5,777 nt of DNA from an uncultured Eubacterium sp. (GTDB lineage Bacteria > Bacillota_A > Clostridia > Lachnospirales > Lachnospiraceae), in NCBI GenBank assembly GCA_948468465.1, contig CAOKJJ010000251.1:1-5777 (forward strand), given 5' to 3'. The position numbers and the translations under genes were made by a program. Shown in pieces: positions 5,623 through 5,777 of this stretch. Numbering within the stretch: the first letter of the stretch is position 1; every line of letters starts with the position of its first letter. The notes below the pieces were generated by a model. The model ran no database searches. It was not told the origin of the DNA and worked only from the letters and a program-made list of their open reading frames with translations.

Positions 5623-5777
5623 ATCGTTTGATCATCCCTTCGTTAGGTACTTAAAAACAATTTCTTGCGCAAAGTGGCAAAAAATTAATACTGTGCAACA
5701 GAATTGACATTTTGTTGCGTTTTTTTATTGGCTATGCGGACGCCGGGTGAGGGGGAAATGGCCTGGCTTGCGGCTCC
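5623..5777. other. Upstream region of the AraC-family gene, to the window edge
   Basis: The 155 bases hold a palindrome TTGCGCAA (5665-5672), an A/T-rich stretch, and the hairpin described separately, then a GC-richer end. No minus-strand promoter is clear: the best -35 is TTGCCA (5680-5675), with only poor -10 candidates. A plus-strand frame opens at ATG 5734 and runs to the edge without a stop, but it has no ribosome binding site and is too short to call. Confidence 0.5.
5693..5726 (+). terminator. Terminator-like hairpin with T7 tract, plus orientation
   Basis: GCAACAGAA (5695-5703), loop TTGACA, TTTTGTTGC (5710-5718) gives a 9-bp stem with one G-U pair, extendable by two wobbles, then seven T (5720-5726). 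This is the form of an intrinsic terminator read left to right. No plus-strand gene precedes it after 4665, so it might instead be an attenuator for a gene to the right, an antisense terminator, or an inverted-repeat operator for the AraC-family regulator. The structure is seen directly; the role is open. Confidence 0.55.

Noticed and set aside
5410..5631. Plus-strand frame of 73 codons
   Set aside because: It is the antisense of the AraC-family sensor domain, with no ribosome binding site.
5704..5709. Perfect TTGACA as a plus-strand -35 box
   Set aside because: No -10-like hexamer lies 16-18 bases downstream (the region is a T run then ATTGGC), and the hexamer is the loop of the hairpin.

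Overview
The window reads as a piece of a Gram-positive chromosome from the class Clostridia, most likely Lachnospiraceae or a close relative. That rests on strong AAGGAG-type ribosome binding sites, consensus TTG/TATAAT promoters with 17-base spacers, moderate GC, and clostridial-looking AsnB, DtxR-like and Cls sequences. It is a protein-level impression, not a database match. There is no rRNA, tRNA, CRISPR array, transposase or phage gene.

Left third (1-1972, minus strand): a DtxR/MntR-type metal-dependent repressor is followed, 59 bases downstream, by an asparagine synthase (asnB) that runs off the left edge. The asnB frame is open from its ATG at 1544 to base 1. The two genes look like one transcription unit driven by a clear sigma-A promoter at 2026-2054.

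Middle (1973-3757): a 207-base divergent intergenic region carries two back-to-back promoters. The plus-strand one drives a full-length cardiolipin synthase with three N-terminal membrane segments and two intact HKD motifs. An inverted repeat straddles its -10 box.

Right-middle (3758-4757): an AT-rich 265-base gap holds short repeats, a perfect 6+6 dyad and an orphan Shine-Dalgarno. It is followed by a compact two-gene operon: a 79-residue antitoxin-like protein overlapping a 142-residue PIN-domain ribonuclease by 26 bases. This looks like a type II toxin-antitoxin (VapBC-like) module and is the only accessory-type cargo here. A 17-bp stem-loop with a T-rich flank closes it and separates it from the convergent next gene.

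Right (4762-5777): a minus-strand AraC-family regulator with an N-terminal cupin-like sensor domain and a C-terminal double HTH. Its upstream region contains a terminator-like hairpin that points away from the gene. The last ~45 bases are GC-richer and may begin a divergent gene, but this cannot be settled.

Apart from the toxin-antitoxin pair, the genes are housekeeping or regulatory and need not act together. I found no convincing evidence of a new multi-gene system. The points most worth checking are the toxin-antitoxin pair, the plus-oriented hairpin upstream of araC, the metal-ligand set of the DtxR-like regulator, and the dyad on the cls promoter.
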